From Bradyrhizobium sp. dw_78 (lineage in GTDB: Bacteria > Pseudomonadota > Alphaproteobacteria > Rhizobiales > Xanthobacteraceae): a stretch of DNA of 64,000 nucleotides. Where the stretch lies: positions 496,001 through 560,000 of the forward strand of contig NZ_JAAVUS010000002.1 of NCBI RefSeq assembly GCF_018449525.1, written 5' to 3'. Below, one piece after another: positions 8,743-18,330 of this stretch. The stretch's first letter is position 1, and the number at the start of each line of letters is the position of its first letter. The position numbers and the translations under genes are program-made. The notes beneath the pieces are model-generated. The model worked only from the letters and a program-made list of their open reading frames with translations. It ran no database searches and was not told the DNA's origin.

Positions 8743-9720
8743 TCACAATCCAAATAGTTTTTGCGCGAGTCCGCCATTGATGCTCGCCCGTTCGCTGTCC
8801 GTGAACGGCGTGTCCTGCACGATCTTGAGCGGCACCAGGTCGCCGATCGGGAACGGCATGTCCGACCCCATCATGATGCGGTCGGCGCCGACGACGTCCG
8901 CCAGGAACCGCAGCGCGCGGGTATCCTGCACGATGGTGTCGTAGTACATCGCAGCCAGCGCCGCGTCGGGATCGCCGAGCTTGTCCTTGTCGAGCGAATA
9001 GTTCCGGCGCAGGCGGCCGACCACATAGGGCAAGGCCGCGCCGCCGATGCCGGCCACGATCTTGGTGTTGCTGAAGCGCGTGACATGGCCGGCATAAATC
9101 AGCCGCGACATCGCGATCAGCGTATCCGTGATGCGCCCCACCGCATTGGCCATTCCGTAATCGTGAACGCGATCGTCGCCGCTCTCGAACACCGGATGGA
9201 TGAAGATGACCGAACCGAGTTCGTTGGCGGCCTGCCAGAACGGCAGCAGGCTGGGATCATCGAGCACGCCGCCCTTGCCTTTCGGCTGGGTGCCGATCAT
9301 CGCGCCCTTGAAACCCTGGCCATGGGCTTCCTTCAGCACTTCGGCGGCGCGCGCGCCATCCTGCAACGGGACCGTTGCAAGCGGAATAAAACGCGGCTGT
9401 TCCTTCGCCGTCTTTGCCAGATAGGTGTTGATCAGGCGAGACCAGCGAAGACCCTCCTCCGCCGGAATCTCATAACCGAACATGTCGAGCCAGCCGCCCA
9501 CGACCTGACGCTCGACCTTGTTGGTGTCGAGCCACTGCAACCGGGCGGCAATGTCACTGAGCGGCTTCGACACCGGACGGGTCGGCTTGTTGCCGGCGAA
9601 TGCGAAGCCGAGGCTGCCGCCCTCCTCGATCAATTTGACAGAGGGGAAATTCGCGCTGTCGGCACGAATGGCATCCAGCAGGGCGGGCGGAACGAGATGA
9701 GCGTGACAATCGATGATCAT
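8743..9720 (-). CDS. amidohydrolase family 2 protein (ACMSD-like hydrolase/decarboxylase)
   Basis: 325 residues. The N-terminal metal motif DCHAHLVPP, a central IFIHPVFE, and the MMGSDMPFP segment near the C-terminus fit the amidohydrolase-2 (ACMSD/gamma-resorcylate decarboxylase) group. These are zinc-dependent enzymes that hydrolyse or decarboxylate ring acids. The gene overlaps the end of the L-subunit gene by 4 bases, so it is translated from the same message. Together they suggest hydroxylation of a ring followed by decarboxylation or ring hydrolysis, though the substrate is unknown. Confidence 0.85.
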   Translation of the reverse strand: MIIDCHAHLVPPALLDAIRADSANFPSVKLIEEGGSLGFAFAGNKPTRPVSKPLSDIAARLQWLDTNKVERQVVGGWLDMFGYEIPAEEGLRWSRLINTYLAKTAKEQPRFIPLATVPLQDGARAAEVLKEAHGQGFKGAMIGTQPKGKGGVLDDPSLLPFWQAANELGSVIFIHPVFESGDDRVHDYGMANAVGRITDTLIAMSRLIYAGHVTRFSNTKIVAGIGGAALPYVVGRLRRNYSLDKDKLGDPDAALAAMYYDTIVQDTRALRFLADVVGADRIMMGSDMPFPIGDLVPLKIVQDTPFTDSERASINGGLAQKLFGL

Positions 9721-12125
9721 TTCTGGACCTTTGTTTTCGATTCTTGCGCGGCGGCTATGGCGTCGCTGATGGCTGCGATCCGGATCGGCAGCCTGGAGAA
9801 CGAAACTCCGAACCCCGAAACCGCGTCATTGATAGCCCCGGATATCGCAGCCGGAGACCCTAGATAGCCGCTTTCGCCGGACCCTTTCTGGCCGAAGACG
9901 GTGAATGGCGAGGGCGTGCAATGATGCACGATCTCGACCTTCGGCACCTCGTGAGACGACGGCAGCAGATAATCCATGAAGCTCTGCGCCAGCATCTGGC
10001 CTTCGCTGTCGTAGACGAATTCTTCCAGCAGCGCGACGCCGATGCCGTGGGCGATTCCGCCGAGCGTCATGCCCTTGACGATGTGCGGGTTGATCACCGT
10101 GCCGCAGTCATGGCCAATCACGTAACGCTTGATTTCGGGCTTGCCGATCTGCGGATCGAACGCGATCAGCACCAGGTGGAACTCAAAGGAATGACACGGA
10201 TACATCTGCACCCGGCCGTTTTCCGGCAGCTTGGCGCCGGTCGGCACCTGCATCACATGGGTGACCTCGAGGCCGGGCTCCATGCCTTCCGGCAGCAGAT
10301 GGAAATTGCGGTGCGCGATGTTGACGTGTTCGATCCAGCTCAGCTTTTGCTTCGAAGCGGGATACGAGACCGCGCCGCCGTCGTAAACGACATCCTTATC
10401 GCTGCATCCGAACTGATGTGCGGCAAGATGCACAATCTTGGCCTTGAGCTTCTGCGCGGCATGGAACGCCGCTCCGCCCAGCATGATCGCCATGCGGCTG
10501 CCGACCGGCGTATTCGACGGCAGGCAGTTGAGCGAATCCGGACGCACGATCCGGATCATATCCGGATCGATCTCCAGCACCTCGCCGATGACAGTGGCCG
10601 CCAGCGTCTCATGTCCCTGCCCGGCTGAGGTCGTATGGATGGTCGCGGTGATGAAGCCGACGCCATCGACATTGATGCGGCAGGAATCCATCCAGGTCGT
10701 GGTGGTGTTCTTTTCGTTGAGCAGAGGCTCAAACGCCGAGTTGCCGCCGCTGGGCTCGAGACAAGCGGCAATGCCGATGCCGGCGCATTGTCCGGCCGCC
10801 CGCAAGGCGTCGCGCTCGCGCTTCAACCCTTCGTAGTCGGCATGGGCCAGAACCTTGGCGACCACGGTGTGATAATCGCCGCTGTCGTAACGCGTGCCGC
10901 TCGGGATCAGATAGGGAAATTCATCGCTGCGGATGAAATTGCGGCGGCGGATCTCGATCCGGTCCAGCCCGACCGCGGCAGCGACCTTGTCGATCGCGGT
11001 TTCGATCGCGTAATTGGTCGGCGATTGTCCGAAGCCGCGCACCGCCTCCTGCGCCGCCTTGTTCGAAGTGACCGCGATCGCGCGATACTGCACGCTCTCG
11101 ATCTTGTAGGGCCCGACGATCGCGCCGATCGGCTTGCCGAGCTGGAACGGCGATCGTCCGGCATAGGCGCCGACATTGTCGAGCGCGCGCATCTTCATCG
11201 ACTTGATGATGCCGTCGTCGTTGAAGGCGATCTCGACGTCGAAGGTGCGCTCCGGCCCATGGGCGTCGCCGGCCCGCATGTTGTCCAGCCGATCCTCGAG
11301 CAGGCGAACGGGACGTCCCAGGATCCGCGCCAGATGCGAGGCGATCACCGTCTGCTTGATGCCGCGCTTCACGCCATAGCTGCCGCCGACATCAACGTCC
11401 TGGTGAACCCGGACGTTGTTGGCCGGAATACGAAGCGCGCGCGCGATCTGATCGGGGTATTTCGGCATCTGGATCGAGGCCCAGACGTCAAGCATCTCAC
11501 GCCACGGATCCCACTTGGCCGCGACGCCGAAGGTTTCGATCGGCACGGTCGAGTTACGGCTCCAGGCCACGCGGAACGAGAGATGGCGCGGGCTTTCGGC
11601 GAAGTGCTTTTCGACCTCGCCCCAGACGAAGGTCTTGTCGAGCAGCACGTTGCTGCCATGCGCCGGATGGACCGGCGTACTTGACGGATCGAACGCTTCT
11701 TCCCCGTCAATCACATAAGGCAGCGGCTCGTATTCGATGCGGACTTTTTCCGTGGCATCTTCGGCCTGCGCGCGAGTCTCGGCAACCACCGCAACCACCC
11801 ACTCGCCGGCATAGCGCACCTGGCCGACGGCAAGCGGAAAACGCCGCACATTCGGCGTATCCAGCCCGTTCATCAGGGGTTCGGTCGCCTTGACGAGTTC
11901 CTCGCCGGTCAGCGCGTAATGCACGCCGGGCATTTTCATCGCTTCGGTCGCATCGATCGAAACAATCCGTGCCGCCGGATATTGCGACGGCACCAGCGCG
12001 ACATGCAGCATGCCTTCGAGCGCGACGTCAGCGACGTAGTGGCCGTGGCCGGCGACAAAGCGGCGATCCTCGCGAACGCGGCGATTCGAGGAAACGAATT
12101 TGAGGGGCAGCGTCGGTGAACTCAC
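9717..12125 (-). CDS. molybdenum hydroxylase large (MoCo) subunit, CoxL-like
   Basis: 802 residues of the xanthine dehydrogenase/aldehyde oxidase molybdopterin-binding family: the N-terminal a/b hammerhead domain (VRFEDRRFVAGHGHYVADV type), then the MoCo domain, with GQGHET and a conserved C-terminal GSGESGYLG loop holding the catalytic glutamate. The true CO dehydrogenase active-site loop (AYxCSFR) is absent; the equivalent region reads AVRGFGQSPT. So this is not form I CODH but a hydroxylase for an unknown heterocycle, aldehyde or other substrate. It is translationally coupled to the S subunit upstream and the amidohydrolase downstream by 4-bp overlaps. Confidence 0.92.
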   Translation of the reverse strand: MSSPTLPLKFVSSNRRVREDRRFVAGHGHYVADVALEGMLHVALVPSQYPAARIVSIDATEAMKMPGVHYALTGEELVKATEPLMNGLDTPNVRRFPLAVGQVRYAGEWVVAVVAETRAQAEDATEKVRIEYEPLPYVIDGEEAFDPSSTPVHPAHGSNVLLDKTFVWGEVEKHFAESPRHLSFRVAWSRNSTVPIETFGVAAKWDPWREMLDVWASIQMPKYPDQIARALRIPANNVRVHQDVDVGGSYGVKRGIKQTVIASHLARILGRPVRLLEDRLDNMRAGDAHGPERTFDVEIAFNDDGIIKSMKMRALDNVGAYAGRSPFQLGKPIGAIVGPYKIESVQYRAIAVTSNKAAQEAVRGFGQSPTNYAIETAIDKVAAAVGLDRIEIRRRNFIRSDEFPYLIPSGTRYDSGDYHTVVAKVLAHADYEGLKRERDALRAAGQCAGIGIAACLEPSGGNSAFEPLLNEKNTTTTWMDSCRINVDGVGFITATIHTTSAGQGHETLAATVIGEVLEIDPDMIRIVRPDSLNCLPSNTPVGSRMAIMLGGAAFHAAQKLKAKIVHLAAHQFGCSDKDVVYDGGAVSYPASKQKLSWIEHVNIAHRNFHLLPEGMEPGLEVTHVMQVPTGAKLPENGRVQMYPCHSFEFHLVLIAFDPQIGKPEIKRYVIGHDCGTVINPHIVKGMTLGGIAHGIGVALLEEFVYDSEGQMLAQSFMDYLLPSSHEVPKVEIVHHCTPSPFTVFGQKGSGESGYLGSPAAISGAINDAVSGFGVSFSRLPIRIAAISDAIAAAQESKTKVQK

Positions 12126-12724
12126 TTACGGCCTCCACGCGGTGCGCTGGTCTGGGCGGTTTCGAGAACGCCCTTTTTCGGCGCGGCTCCGGATTCGGCG
12201 GAGGGAGCGACGGGCGCCTCATCGACAGGTGCAAGCTTGGCGCTGCGCGGTGCATTTGCCTTGCGCAGGCGGTCGGCAGCGAATTCCACCGCCTCGACGA
12301 TTTGTCCATAGCCGGTGCAGCGGCAGATATTGCCGGAGATCGCTTCCACGATATCCTCTCGCGAGGGCGCATCGTTATTGTTGAGCAGCGCATGCGCCGT
12401 CAGGATCATGCCGGGCGTGCAATAGCCGCATTGCAGGCCGTGGGTCTCGCAGAAGGCGTCCTGAACCACGCTCAACTCTCCCGGCGCTGGCGCCAGGCCT
12501 TCGATGGTCGTGATCTCATAGCCGTCGGCCTGAACGGCAAACATCAGGCAGGAACGCGCCGGCTCGCCGTTAAGCAGCACCGTGCAGGCGCCGCAAACGC
12601 CGTGTTCACAGCCGGCATGACTGCCTACCAGCAGGAAATCCTCCCGCAGCGTGTCGAGCAGCGTCTTGCGCGGCTCGACATCGACCTCGCGCTTGTGCCC
12701 ATTGACGTTGAGGCTGACCTTCAT
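12122..12724 (-). CDS. molybdenum hydroxylase small 2Fe-2S subunit, CoxS-like
   Basis: 200 residues. The plant-type cluster motif (GCEHGVCGACTVL with a later cysteine) occurs near residues 40-60, and the second cluster motif (CGYCTPGM and CRCTGY) follows near residues 100-140, so both [2Fe-2S] clusters are present. The C-terminal 45 residues after the core form an unusual alanine- and proline-rich, probably disordered tail. It overlaps both the M and L genes by 4 bases. It passes electrons from the MoCo site to the FAD subunit. Confidence 0.93.
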   Translation of the reverse strand: MKVSLNVNGHKREVDVEPRKTLLDTLREDFLLVGSHAGCEHGVCGACTVLLNGEPARSCLMFAVQADGYEITTIEGLAPAPGELSVVQDAFCETHGLQCGYCTPGMILTAHALLNNNDAPSREDIVEAISGNICRCTGYGQIVEAVEFAADRLRKANAPRSAKLAPVDEAPVAPSAESGAAPKKGVLETAQTSAPRGGRK

Positions 12725-13602
12725 TGAACCACCCCACCATGCGAGCGCGCCTCGGCAAAGGCATCTTCGAGCGCGCGCGTTCCGAACACGGCCGCGACGC
12801 GCTGGCGATAAGAGGCGGTCACATGCATATCGGAACTTGTTTCAAGATCTTTTGTACCCGCCCGAACGACGTCCGAAATCTGCGCCCGATCGACATTCTT
12901 GCCGATCAGCGCCGAAACATCGATGCGCGTCGCACGATCGCCGACGCCGCCGAGACCCAGAACGGCATCGACGCAGCGGCCGTTTTCGTCGATCGCCACC
13001 TGCGCGGCAGCCGCGACAAAGGCGAAGTCAGACTGGCGCGCGCTGACTTCATGGAAGCCCGTTCCCACGCGCGGCTGCGACCAGACCGGAAAATGCACCG
13101 CGCAGACGCAGTCGCCCGGCATCACCGAGGTGAGCATCGGCCCGATGAAGAAATCATCGGCCGGCATCTTGGTGCGGTCGGACGAATTGGCGATTTCAAT
13201 CTCGGCGCCCAGCGTGACCGCGACCAGCGGGATTTCGGCCGACGGATCCGCGTTGGCGATCGAGCCGCCGACGGTGCCGCGGTTGCGGGTCGGCGGATGA
13301 CCGACCCACGGCAGCGCCTTCATCAACAGCGGCAGCTTGCGATGGAGCATTTCGTTGCGCTCGACCTCGACCTGGCGGGTAACCGCACCGATCACGACCG
13401 TATCGTTCTCGAAACGAACGCCCTTCAGTTCCTGAAGACGCAGGATATCGACGAGTCTGGTTGGGCGGGCGAGCCGCATCGCCAGCATCGGGATCAGCGT
13501 CTGGCCACCTGCGATGACACGCGCATCTTCATCGGCCCCCAATATCTCGCAAGCTTCTTCAAGCGAGCCGGGCCGGGCATATTCAAACGGCGCTGGTTTC
13601 AT
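12721..13602 (-). CDS. molybdenum hydroxylase medium FAD subunit, CoxM-like
   Basis: 293 residues from ATG 13602; a longer in-frame reading to 13734 has poor composition and overlaps the NIPSNAP gene, so I reject it. FAD-binding motifs are AGGQTLIPMLAMR (around residue 33) and TRNRGTVGGSIANADPSAEIP (around residue 105). This domain accepts electrons from the 2Fe-2S subunit. The gene order here is M, S, L, with 4-bp overlaps, followed by the amidohydrolase and CoxG-like genes. Confidence 0.92.
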   Translation of the reverse strand: MKPAPFEYARPGSLEEACEILGADEDARVIAGGQTLIPMLAMRLARPTRLVDILRLQELKGVRFENDTVVIGAVTRQVEVERNEMLHRKLPLLMKALPWVGHPPTRNRGTVGGSIANADPSAEIPLVAVTLGAEIEIANSSDRTKMPADDFFIGPMLTSVMPGDCVCAVHFPVWSQPRVGTGFHEVSARQSDFAFVAAAAQVAIDENGRCVDAVLGLGGVGDRATRIDVSALIGKNVDRAQISDVVRAGTKDLETSSDMHVTASYRQRVAAVFGTRALEDAFAEARSHGGVVQ

Positions 13603-13631
13603 GTTCGTCCTTCGGGCGCGCGATCGGCGGC

Positions 13632-13955
13632 TTACGCCAGCAGCAGGCCGGCCACTGTCGGCGACAGCACCGACACCGTCTGGTTCTTGAGAAGCGGACC
13701 GTTGGTTTCGGAGGCGGCCTTGATGGCGCGCCATTCCGGATCGGCGCCGAAAGCGGCCCAGCCTTTGGTGCGGTCTTCTTCGGATTTGAAGCGCGTCACG
13801 TAAGTCAGCCGCGAAGCGTCGGCCTCCGATTCAAACACGCCGAGCAATTCAATGCCATGCCCTGGAAGCCGCTTGACGACTTCATTCTTGAACCGCGCCT
13901 TCATCGCCTCGGCCTTGCCGTCGGCGGCTTCGTACACTCTGATTTCGTAGATCAC
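13632..13955 (-). CDS. NIPSNAP family protein
   Basis: 107 residues that start MIYEIRVYEAADGKAE and carry the ferredoxin-like NIPSNAP domain pattern (GxxxLGVFESE, then YVTRFKSEEDRTKGWAAFGADPEWRA). NIPSNAP-domain proteins of about this size often occur in bacterial catabolic operons, with no agreed biochemical role. It is the first gene of the M-S-L-amidohydrolase-CoxG operon, 29 bases upstream of the M subunit, and faces the divergent MocR regulator across a 252-bp AT-rich gap. Confidence 0.85.
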   Translation of the reverse strand: MIYEIRVYEAADGKAEAMKARFKNEVVKRLPGHGIELLGVFESEADASRLTYVTRFKSEEDRTKGWAAFGADPEWRAIKAASETNGPLLKNQTVSVLSPTVAGLLLA

Positions 13956-14207
13956 TTGCGCACTCCCTTATGCCGGAACGATAAAAGCCAAGGGGAGCCA
14001 AATGTCAAACTTCCAATAGTTCAATTTGTCATATTTGTTATAATGCACCGCAACAATTCGCCCATTCAACGCTAAATTCCACCAGGATTGCCACGGATTC
14101 CCTCCAGAATTCGCATTTCAGCATATCAGCGTGTCTTTGATAGCATCACGTATTGCAACAATTCCACGATTGTACTATTCAGATAAAATAAAAATTAGAG
14201 AGCCATT
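13956..14207. promoter_or_regulatory. divergent AT-rich promoter region between the Mo-hydroxylase operon and the MocR gene
   Basis: This 252-bp gap is clearly more AT-rich than its surroundings and separates the NIPSNAP-led operon from the MocR-type regulator. Two similar TTG/CAA-rich segments occur (around 14010-14045 and 14150-14170, each with CAACAATTC-like sequence: 14049-14057 and 14156-14164). Such directly repeated elements are what MocR regulators often bind, but no clear palindrome or promoter can be fixed by eye. The assignment is positional inference. Confidence 0.45.
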
Positions 14208-15596
14208 GTGTCTCAAACTTCTTCTTCCGACGATTGGCTGCCGGTTCTGTCCGAAACAGACGGGCCTCGATATCTCGCCTTCGTCCAGGCGCTCGAAAAC
14301 GACATTCAAACCGGCGTCCTGAAACCGGGCACCCGCCTGCTGCCCCAACGCGACATGGCGAGCCAGCTCGGCCTCAGTGTCGGGACGGTCTCGCGGGCCT
14401 ATGCGGAGGCCGAAACCCGCGGCCTGATTTCGGGTGAGGTCGGCCGCGGCACCTTCGTGCAACGCCGCCGGCCGCCCGCGAACACCAAAGGCCCGGTGCA
14501 AACCACCATCAATCTGGCGCTCAACGTTCCTCCCTCGACCGGCGAGGCCGAACTGATCGCCTCGGTGCTGTCGGAGATCCTGGCGGACGGCGCGCTCAGT
14601 CCCCTGCTCGGTTATCTTCCGCACCAGGGACTGCCCTTGCATCGCGAGATCATGAGGGGCTGGCTTGCGAGCTTCGGCATGAAAGCCGATGTCGCCAACC
14701 TCTTCATCACCCATGGCGGGCAACACGCGCTTTCGGTTGCGTTCAATATGGTGGCGAAGCCGAACGAGATGGTGCTGACGGAACGTTTCACCTATTCCGG
14801 AATGGCCGCGCTCTCGTCGCAAAACGGATACCGGCTGCACGGCGTCGACGGCGACGCCGAGGGTTTGCTGCCCGACGCGCTCGACCGCGCCTTTACGGAA
14901 ACCGGCGCGCGCGTGCTGTTCGCCACCCCCAGCCTGCAAACGCCGACGGGGACCGTGATGATGCCGGAACGGCGCCGCCAAATCGCCGACATCATTCGAA
15001 AGCACAACGCCTATTTCCTGGAGGACGACGCCTACGCGTTTTTGTTCGCGTCGCCGCCGACCCCGATCTCGGCGCTGGTTCCCGAACGGAGCTTTTACGT
15101 CACGAGCTTCGCGAAATGCCTCGCGCCGGGCCTGCGGATTGCCGCCATGATCGTGCCGGAGCAATTCCGCGACCGCTCCATCAATGCCGTGCGCGCAACG
15201 GGCTGGATGGCTTCGCCGATCATGGCGGAAGTGGTCACGCGGCTGATCCATAGCGGCGACCTGTTGCGGCAGGTGCATGCGAAGCGCACTGCGGCAGCCC
15301 GCCGCAACGCCATCGCCGATCGCGTGCTCGGCACCTGGCTCGCACCGATGTCAGACACGCCGGGATTTCATCGCTGGCTGCCGATTCCCGCCGGACGCAC
15401 GCTGATCGCGCTGGTGGCACAAGCCGCGCAAGCCGGCATCACCATTGCGCCACCGGGCGCGCTGCAGCAGGTCGACCGCGGAACGCTCGGCATCCGGCTC
15501 TGCCTCGGTCATCCCGCGACCGACGAGATTCTGGAAAAAGCGCTGCTTGAACTCCGGCAGATCCTGGAGACCGCGGAAGCGATCTCTTTCGTGTGA
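14208..15596 (+). CDS. MocR-type (GntR/aminotransferase) transcriptional regulator
   Basis: 462 residues. An N-terminal GntR winged helix (residues about 20-90, with LPQRDMASQLGLSVGTVSRAYAEAE) is followed by a fold-type I aminotransferase domain; the PLP lysine is in TSFAKCLAPG at about residue 300. MocR regulators use PLP or its aldimine as effector to control catabolic and vitamin B6 genes. Translation starts at GTG 14208 at the end of the AT-rich divergent region. Position suggests that it controls the NIPSNAP-Mo-hydroxylase operon. Confidence 0.92.
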   Translation: MSQTSSSDDWLPVLSETDGPRYLAFVQALENDIQTGVLKPGTRLLPQRDMASQLGLSVGTVSRAYAEAETRGLISGEVGRGTFVQRRRPPANTKGPVQTTINLALNVPPSTGEAELIASVLSEILADGALSPLLGYLPHQGLPLHREIMRGWLASFGMKADVANLFITHGGQHALSVAFNMVAKPNEMVLTERFTYSGMAALSSQNGYRLHGVDGDAEGLLPDALDRAFTETGARVLFATPSLQTPTGTVMMPERRRQIADIIRKHNAYFLEDDAYAFLFASPPTPISALVPERSFYVTSFAKCLAPGLRIAAMIVPEQFRDRSINAVRATGWMASPIMAEVVTRLIHSGDLLRQVHAKRTAAARRNAIADRVLGTWLAPMSDTPGFHRWLPIPAGRTLIALVAQAAQAGITIAPPGALQQVDRGTLGIRLCLGHPATDEILEKALLELRQILETAEAISFV

Positions 15597-15664
15597 TGAA
15601 TCGCGTTGCCTTGCGCAACGATTCCGGCTCGGCGATCAAAGCCGCCGGTATCACTCCCCCGTCA

Positions 15665-17356
15665 TCATCCCGTCACCGCGACGATCGCTTCCTTGATCTT
15701 GGCCAACGCATAATTGCCGGCCTGTTCAAGCTCGATATGCGGCATGTTGGGCATCTCATCGGGAACGACCACGCAATCCACGATCGCCGGGCCATCGCAG
15801 GCAAATGCTTCGCGCAATGCGGCCGTCAAGCCGCCCGGCTGTTTGACCGAAAAACCGTGCGCGCCGCAAGCGCGGGCAAGGGCGGCGAAGTCCGGATTGG
15901 GAAATTCAATCGCGCTGCGGAACGGCAGGATACCGACGCTCTCGGCCTCCAGCGTAATCAATCCCAGCGCCGAGTTGTTGAAGATGACGACCTTGATCGG
16001 CAGCTTATGATGAACCGCCGTCATGAACTCACCCATCAGCATGTTGAAGCCACCGTCGCCGGTCAGCACGATCACCTGCTTGGTACGGTCGAGCGACTGG
16101 ACGCCATTGGCCTGGCCGACCGCGGTACCGACCGCGGCGTTGTTGAAGGAGCCGATGATCCGTTGGGTGCCGTTCTGCCGGATCCAGTTGCCCGACCACA
16201 GCGTATTGAGGCCGGTATCGAACACGAAGGTCGCATCGGATGCCGCGAGGTCGCTGACGGAGCGCGCGACCGCCTGGGGATGCAGCCTGTCGCGGCTGCG
16301 TGCCGGATCGGCCTGCTTATCGAGCATCTCGTCCCATTGACGGCGTTCGTGGGTCACGTGGGTGAAGAATTTCGCATCGGCCTTGGCCTTGGTCTTTTCG
16401 AGCAGCCGTTCGATCGTCGGGCGCGCCGATCCCGTGATGCCGAGAGCCGTCGGCGTGCGGCGTCCCAGCGCCAGCGGCCGTTCGTCGATCTGGATCACAT
16501 TGCCGTTCGCCGGTAGAAAATTCGAATAGGGATAGTCGGTGCCGATCATGACCAGCAGGTCGCAACGCTGCACGGCGTGGTACACCGGCTTGGTGCCGAT
16601 CATGCCGAGCCCGCCCATCCAGCGCGGGTCCTTGTAGTCCATGATCTCCTTGCCCCGCACGGTATGGACGAGCGGCGCTTTCAGCCGGTCCGACAACGCC
16701 CCGAGTTGGTCGGCGAGGCCCCGGCAGCCCGCGCCGCACATGATGACGATGCTGGAGGCCGCATCGATACGGCTGGCCGCATCGTCGATATCGGCCTCGT
16801 TCGGAACGATCTCGGCGCGCGGCCGCAGCGTCGCGACGCTGGACATCGCGCCCTCCGCCTTTGACGACAATACGTCCTGCGGCAGCGTGAGATGGGCAAC
16901 ACCCGGTCCGGCATAGGCGGCTGCGATCGCCTGATGGATCACGCCCGGCGCCTGCGCGGCCGAGACGATCGTCTGGGTGTAGAGCGACACGTCGCGGAAC
17001 AGGAGATCGGGTTCGGTCGTCTGGAAGAAATCGATGCCCTTCATCTTGCGCGGCATCTCGCCCGAAAGCGCCAGCACCGGTGCGTGGTCGCGGCTTGCCT
17101 CGTACAGCCCGGCCACCAGATGGGTGCTGCCGGGACCTGTCGTGCCGGCACACACGCCCAGCCGGCCCGTGAGCTTGGCCTGGCCCGAAGCCGCCAGCGC
17201 CGCGCCTTCCTCGTGCCTGACGCCGATCCATTCGATCTTGCTTTTGCGGACCGCGTCCCCGAGCGGGTTAAGGGAATCGCCGATCAGGCCAAAGACCTGT
17301 CTGACGCCAATCCGTTCAAGCACATCGACGAGCACTTCCGCGACCGTTTGCGACAT
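15665..17356 (-). CDS. TPP-dependent enzyme, pyruvate oxidase/pyruvate dehydrogenase (quinone) PoxB-like
   Basis: 563 residues with the three-domain arrangement of TPP enzymes: N-terminal PYR domain with the activating glutamate (VRHEEGAALAASG, about residue 50) and TTGPGSTHL, a central domain, and the C-terminal TPP motif GDGGFNMLMGE...NN. The length and N-terminus (VLERIGVRQVFGLIGDSLNPL) fit PoxB rather than acetolactate synthase large subunit, and no ALS small subunit is nearby. The PoxB reaction would oxidatively decarboxylate pyruvate to acetate with electrons to quinone. It lies after the Crp/Fnr gene on the same strand with a 214-bp gap. Confidence 0.82.
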   Translation of the reverse strand: MSQTVAEVLVDVLERIGVRQVFGLIGDSLNPLGDAVRKSKIEWIGVRHEEGAALAASGQAKLTGRLGVCAGTTGPGSTHLVAGLYEASRDHAPVLALSGEMPRKMKGIDFFQTTEPDLLFRDVSLYTQTIVSAAQAPGVIHQAIAAAYAGPGVAHLTLPQDVLSSKAEGAMSSVATLRPRAEIVPNEADIDDAASRIDAASSIVIMCGAGCRGLADQLGALSDRLKAPLVHTVRGKEIMDYKDPRWMGGLGMIGTKPVYHAVQRCDLLVMIGTDYPYSNFLPANGNVIQIDERPLALGRRTPTALGITGSARPTIERLLEKTKAKADAKFFTHVTHERRQWDEMLDKQADPARSRDRLHPQAVARSVSDLAASDATFVFDTGLNTLWSGNWIRQNGTQRIIGSFNNAAVGTAVGQANGVQSLDRTKQVIVLTGDGGFNMLMGEFMTAVHHKLPIKVVIFNNSALGLITLEAESVGILPFRSAIEFPNPDFAALARACGAHGFSVKQPGGLTAALREAFACDGPAIVDCVVVPDEMPNMPHIELEQAGNYALAKIKEAIVAVTG

Positions 17357-17570
17357 TTGACACCTCGGGTTTTTTCCGCCGTCCGATCATCATAAGATAT
17401 CCGAACCAAAATGCGCGGCATTTTCCGTTGGCATCCAACCCCTGCGAATTACGACTGCGTGATTACCAGACTGGCATCAATTTGATTCAACCGCCCGGCT
17501 CGCGCACAAAAAGCAAGCTGATGTTCCTGATTTTCGGAACGCACGCGGCGTCAGGCCCGCCGGCCACCTC

Positions 17571-18311
17571 TTAGCCATCCTGGCTATCGGCGATCTTTTC
17601 GAACGCCTTCCTGTCGAGGATCTTGACGTGACGGCGATCCCGGCAAGAGATGACCTTCTGGGAAATCAGCGTCCGAAACGCCCGGCTGACGGCCGACAAG
17701 GTCAGCCCCAGATAGGCGGCAATGTCGGAACGATCCATCGGGAGGTATATTTCCGAAGCCGATTCGCCCTGCGTGGTTTGCAGATGTTCGTGCAGATCGA
17801 GGAACATGGCGAGCTTCGGGACCGATCTCTTCTGGGTGAGAAGGAATGCATGGCGCTGGGCCCGGCGCAGCTCCTCGCAGAGCTTGATGATGACATCGAC
17901 GTCCAGATCCGTGCTGTTCGCCAGCAGGCGTCGCATCGCCGTCACAGGTATCTTGTAAGCTACGACCGGCGTAACGGCCCTGCATGCGTTTGTGTAACGC
18001 CCTTCCTCAGACAGGCCGAAAATATCACCTGGATGCAGCAGCGAGGCGATGTGCTCGCCATCGTCCGGGAGATTGCGATACGCGGCAACGACGCCGCTTA
18101 TGATATTGAAAGCGGCGTCCGCGGCATCGCCTTCACTGTAAATCCGGTCGCCCTTCTTGAATCGCACAATCGATGAAATTTTTGCAAGCTGCGCCCGCTC
18201 ATTTTCACTGAGTAATTGATGCCGCCTGCCCTTGGCGGGGTTGCCAGGCAACCACGGATCAACCGCGTGGATCGCCGGTCCGCCCGGGCGCTTCAGGTCA
18301 ACCGGCGTCAC
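17571..18311 (-). CDS. Crp/Fnr family transcriptional regulator
   Basis: 246 residues from GTG 18311, which has AAGGAACG upstream; an extension to 18413 would add a hydrophobic stretch (LWFDIWLILILL) made from the promoter and is rejected. A cNMP-binding-type beta roll (about 45-150) is followed by a C-terminal winged helix with recognition helix LTLSAVSRAF. The FNR-type E-xx-SR becomes S-xx-SR. There is no N-terminal cysteine cluster, so it is not a direct oxygen sensor like FNR; it resembles FixK-type regulators. Its promoter has a perfect FNR/FixK-like box at about -41 (separate entry), suggesting control by, or autocontrol through, this family. The PoxB-like gene lies downstream. Confidence 0.88.
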   Translation of the reverse strand: MTPVDLKRPGGPAIHAVDPWLPGNPAKGRRHQLLSENERAQLAKISSIVRFKKGDRIYSEGDAADAAFNIISGVVAAYRNLPDDGEHIASLLHPGDIFGLSEEGRYTNACRAVTPVVAYKIPVTAMRRLLANSTDLDVDVIIKLCEELRRAQRHAFLLTQKRSVPKLAMFLDLHEHLQTTQGESASEIYLPMDRSDIAAYLGLTLSAVSRAFRTLISQKVISCRDRRHVKILDRKAFEKIADSQDG

Positions 18312-18330
18312 GCCCCGTTCCTTTCCATTT

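Noticed and set aside
9717..12125. CO dehydrogenase (form I) large subunit
   Set aside because: The active-site loop AYxCSFR is missing; the region reads AVRGFGQSPT, so the family is generic Mo hydroxylase.
14175..15278. 367-residue minus-strand frame opposite the MocR gene
   Set aside because: Antisense shadow of a clear MocR regulator with helix-turn-helix and PLP lysine.
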